This document shows, in pieces, positions 63,225-64,000 of a stretch of 64,000 bases of DNA. The position numbers were made by a program, and so were the translations under genes. Positions within the stretch are counted from its first letter, which is position 1. Every line of letters begins with the position of its first letter. The stretch lies in contig NC_064770.1 in the NCBI RefSeq assembly GCF_011397635.1, forward strand, positions 29,032,098-29,096,097. Direction: 5' to 3'. The notes beneath the pieces are model-generated. The model was not told where the DNA came from and searched no databases. It saw nothing but the letters and a program-made list of their open reading frames with translations. The stretch comes from Epinephelus fuscoguttatus (lineage: Eukaryota > Chordata > Actinopteri > Perciformes > Serranidae).

Positions 63225-63817
63225 TTGCTTTAGTGTGTGTTGTGGAGTGTTGGAGATTTCGGACGTAGAGATGTCTGTCGTCTCTCCTTGACGGCACTTA
63301 AAAAAATAGATTTGAAAAACTCAACAGCGTTGTCTTTTTCTGTAAATCATGACCCGGTTACTATAGATAATCCACAAGCTTTGTTGTTAGCATTCTTATG
63401 TTGGAAGCAATTTCTTTATACTGAACCACACTAGGGTTGCAGCAATATACCGGTTTTAAGGTATACCGTGATATAAAAGTTGATGGTTATCATACCGTGT
63501 ACATTTGCTTATCTACAAAAAGCATCTGGATGGAGAATCTCTCCTTTAGTTTGGCTATTTTCAGAGGGGAGAAATTCCGAAGTACTGTGATACCGTTAAA
63601 CTGATATTTTCTTAGGTGTTTATCATACAGTGAAAACCTCATACTGTTGCAATCCTGAACTACACCTGTGAACCATAATACAGTGCAGAAGGAAGCATGC
63701 ATCTGCTGCTAACTGACGTAACACCACTGAGCTAGCTAAACAATCTAGACTGATTAACAGCACTACAGATAAGAGGCACGATATGAATTATTTATTTGGG
63801 GGGCTGAACTGTCCCTT
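63225..63817. mobile_element. TTAA-type MITE, family A copy 4, interrupted
   Basis: The right end GGGGGCTGAACTGTCCCTTT and the interior (GTGTTGGAGATTTCGGACGTAGAGATGTCT-like and a GCAGAAGGAAGC block) match copy 3 at 48.3-49.0 kb. The left end is truncated or worn. A hAT MITE is inserted at 63432-63657. Confidence 0.7.
63432..63657. mobile_element. hAT-type MITE nested in family A copy 4
   Basis: The 226-bp element has ends TAGGGTTGCAGCAATA and, on the right in inverted form, CAGGATTGCAACAGTA. It is flanked by AACCACAC (63424-63431) and AACTACAC (63658-63665), an 8-bp duplication with one mismatch. Copy 3 of the host MITE carries the uninterrupted site AACTACAC at 48637-48644. Confidence 0.85.
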
Positions 63818-64000
63818 TATAAATGCATTTCCTAAAAAACGACAGCCAGAAACAGCAGTCAGGAAAAAAACGGGGGGGTTTGTTACTTGTACATGATGTC
63901 AGCCTTGAAATCAAAATGTCACGCCTGGTGTCCTTTGTGCTTACATTTGGGTCACAATGGCCTGGCATTGGGGAAGAATGAGTTCTGGCTGATTGCTTGG

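Noticed and set aside
1-64000. Search for CRISPR arrays, operons, toxin or viral gene cassettes
   Set aside because: None present; the window is ordinary vertebrate genic DNA with retroelement and DNA-transposon relics.

Overview
This is vertebrate nuclear DNA, almost certainly from a ray-finned (teleost) fish. It has short coding exons with GT/AG introns, AT-rich intergenic sequence, acanthomorph-type SINEs and many small DNA-transposon relics. There are no prokaryotic genes, CRISPR arrays or operons. I assembled five protein-coding genes exon by exon, checking splice sites and codon phase by hand.

Layout. (1) Minus strand, 10.86 kb to the left edge: a TRIOBP/MPRIP-type gene with one PH domain and a long coiled coil; its 3' end lies outside the window. 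(2) Plus strand, 14.76-17.09 kb: natd1, a small GNAT-fold protein in three exons. (3) Plus strand, 21.22-23.97 kb: tmem11, a mitochondrial membrane protein in two exons. (4) Plus strand, about 26.9-31.74 kb: dhrs7b, a short-chain dehydrogenase/reductase with a non-coding first exon. (5) Minus strand, about 55.1-36.56 kb: cramp1, a SANT-domain chromatin regulator with 20 coding exons. (6) Plus strand, 56.23-61.39 kb: jpt2 (hn1l), a PPGG-repeat protein in five exons. cramp1 and jpt2 are divergent, with about 1 kb between their 5' ends.

The genes do not form a pathway. From general knowledge, NATD1, TMEM11, DHRS7B and MPRIP lie on human 17p11.2, and CRAMP1 and JPT2 are neighbours on 16p13.3, so the window joins two ancestral linkage blocks. 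The tmem11 and dhrs7b promoters carry ZNF143-like motifs, and the natd1 promoter has a perfect GTCACGTGAC palindrome.

Introns and spacers hold repeats: two tRNA-derived SINEs with target-site duplications, four copies of one TTAA-flanked MITE family (one interrupted by a hAT MITE), a second TTAA MITE with 19-bp perfect terminal repeats, two further hAT-type elements with 8-bp duplications, a LINE 3' fragment, a head-to-head pair of Tc1-like fragments, a foldback element, a 43-bp minisatellite and a remnant of a transposon encoding a Myb/SANT-like protein. I found no convincing new biological system; the more unusual items are small structural observations listed in the findings.
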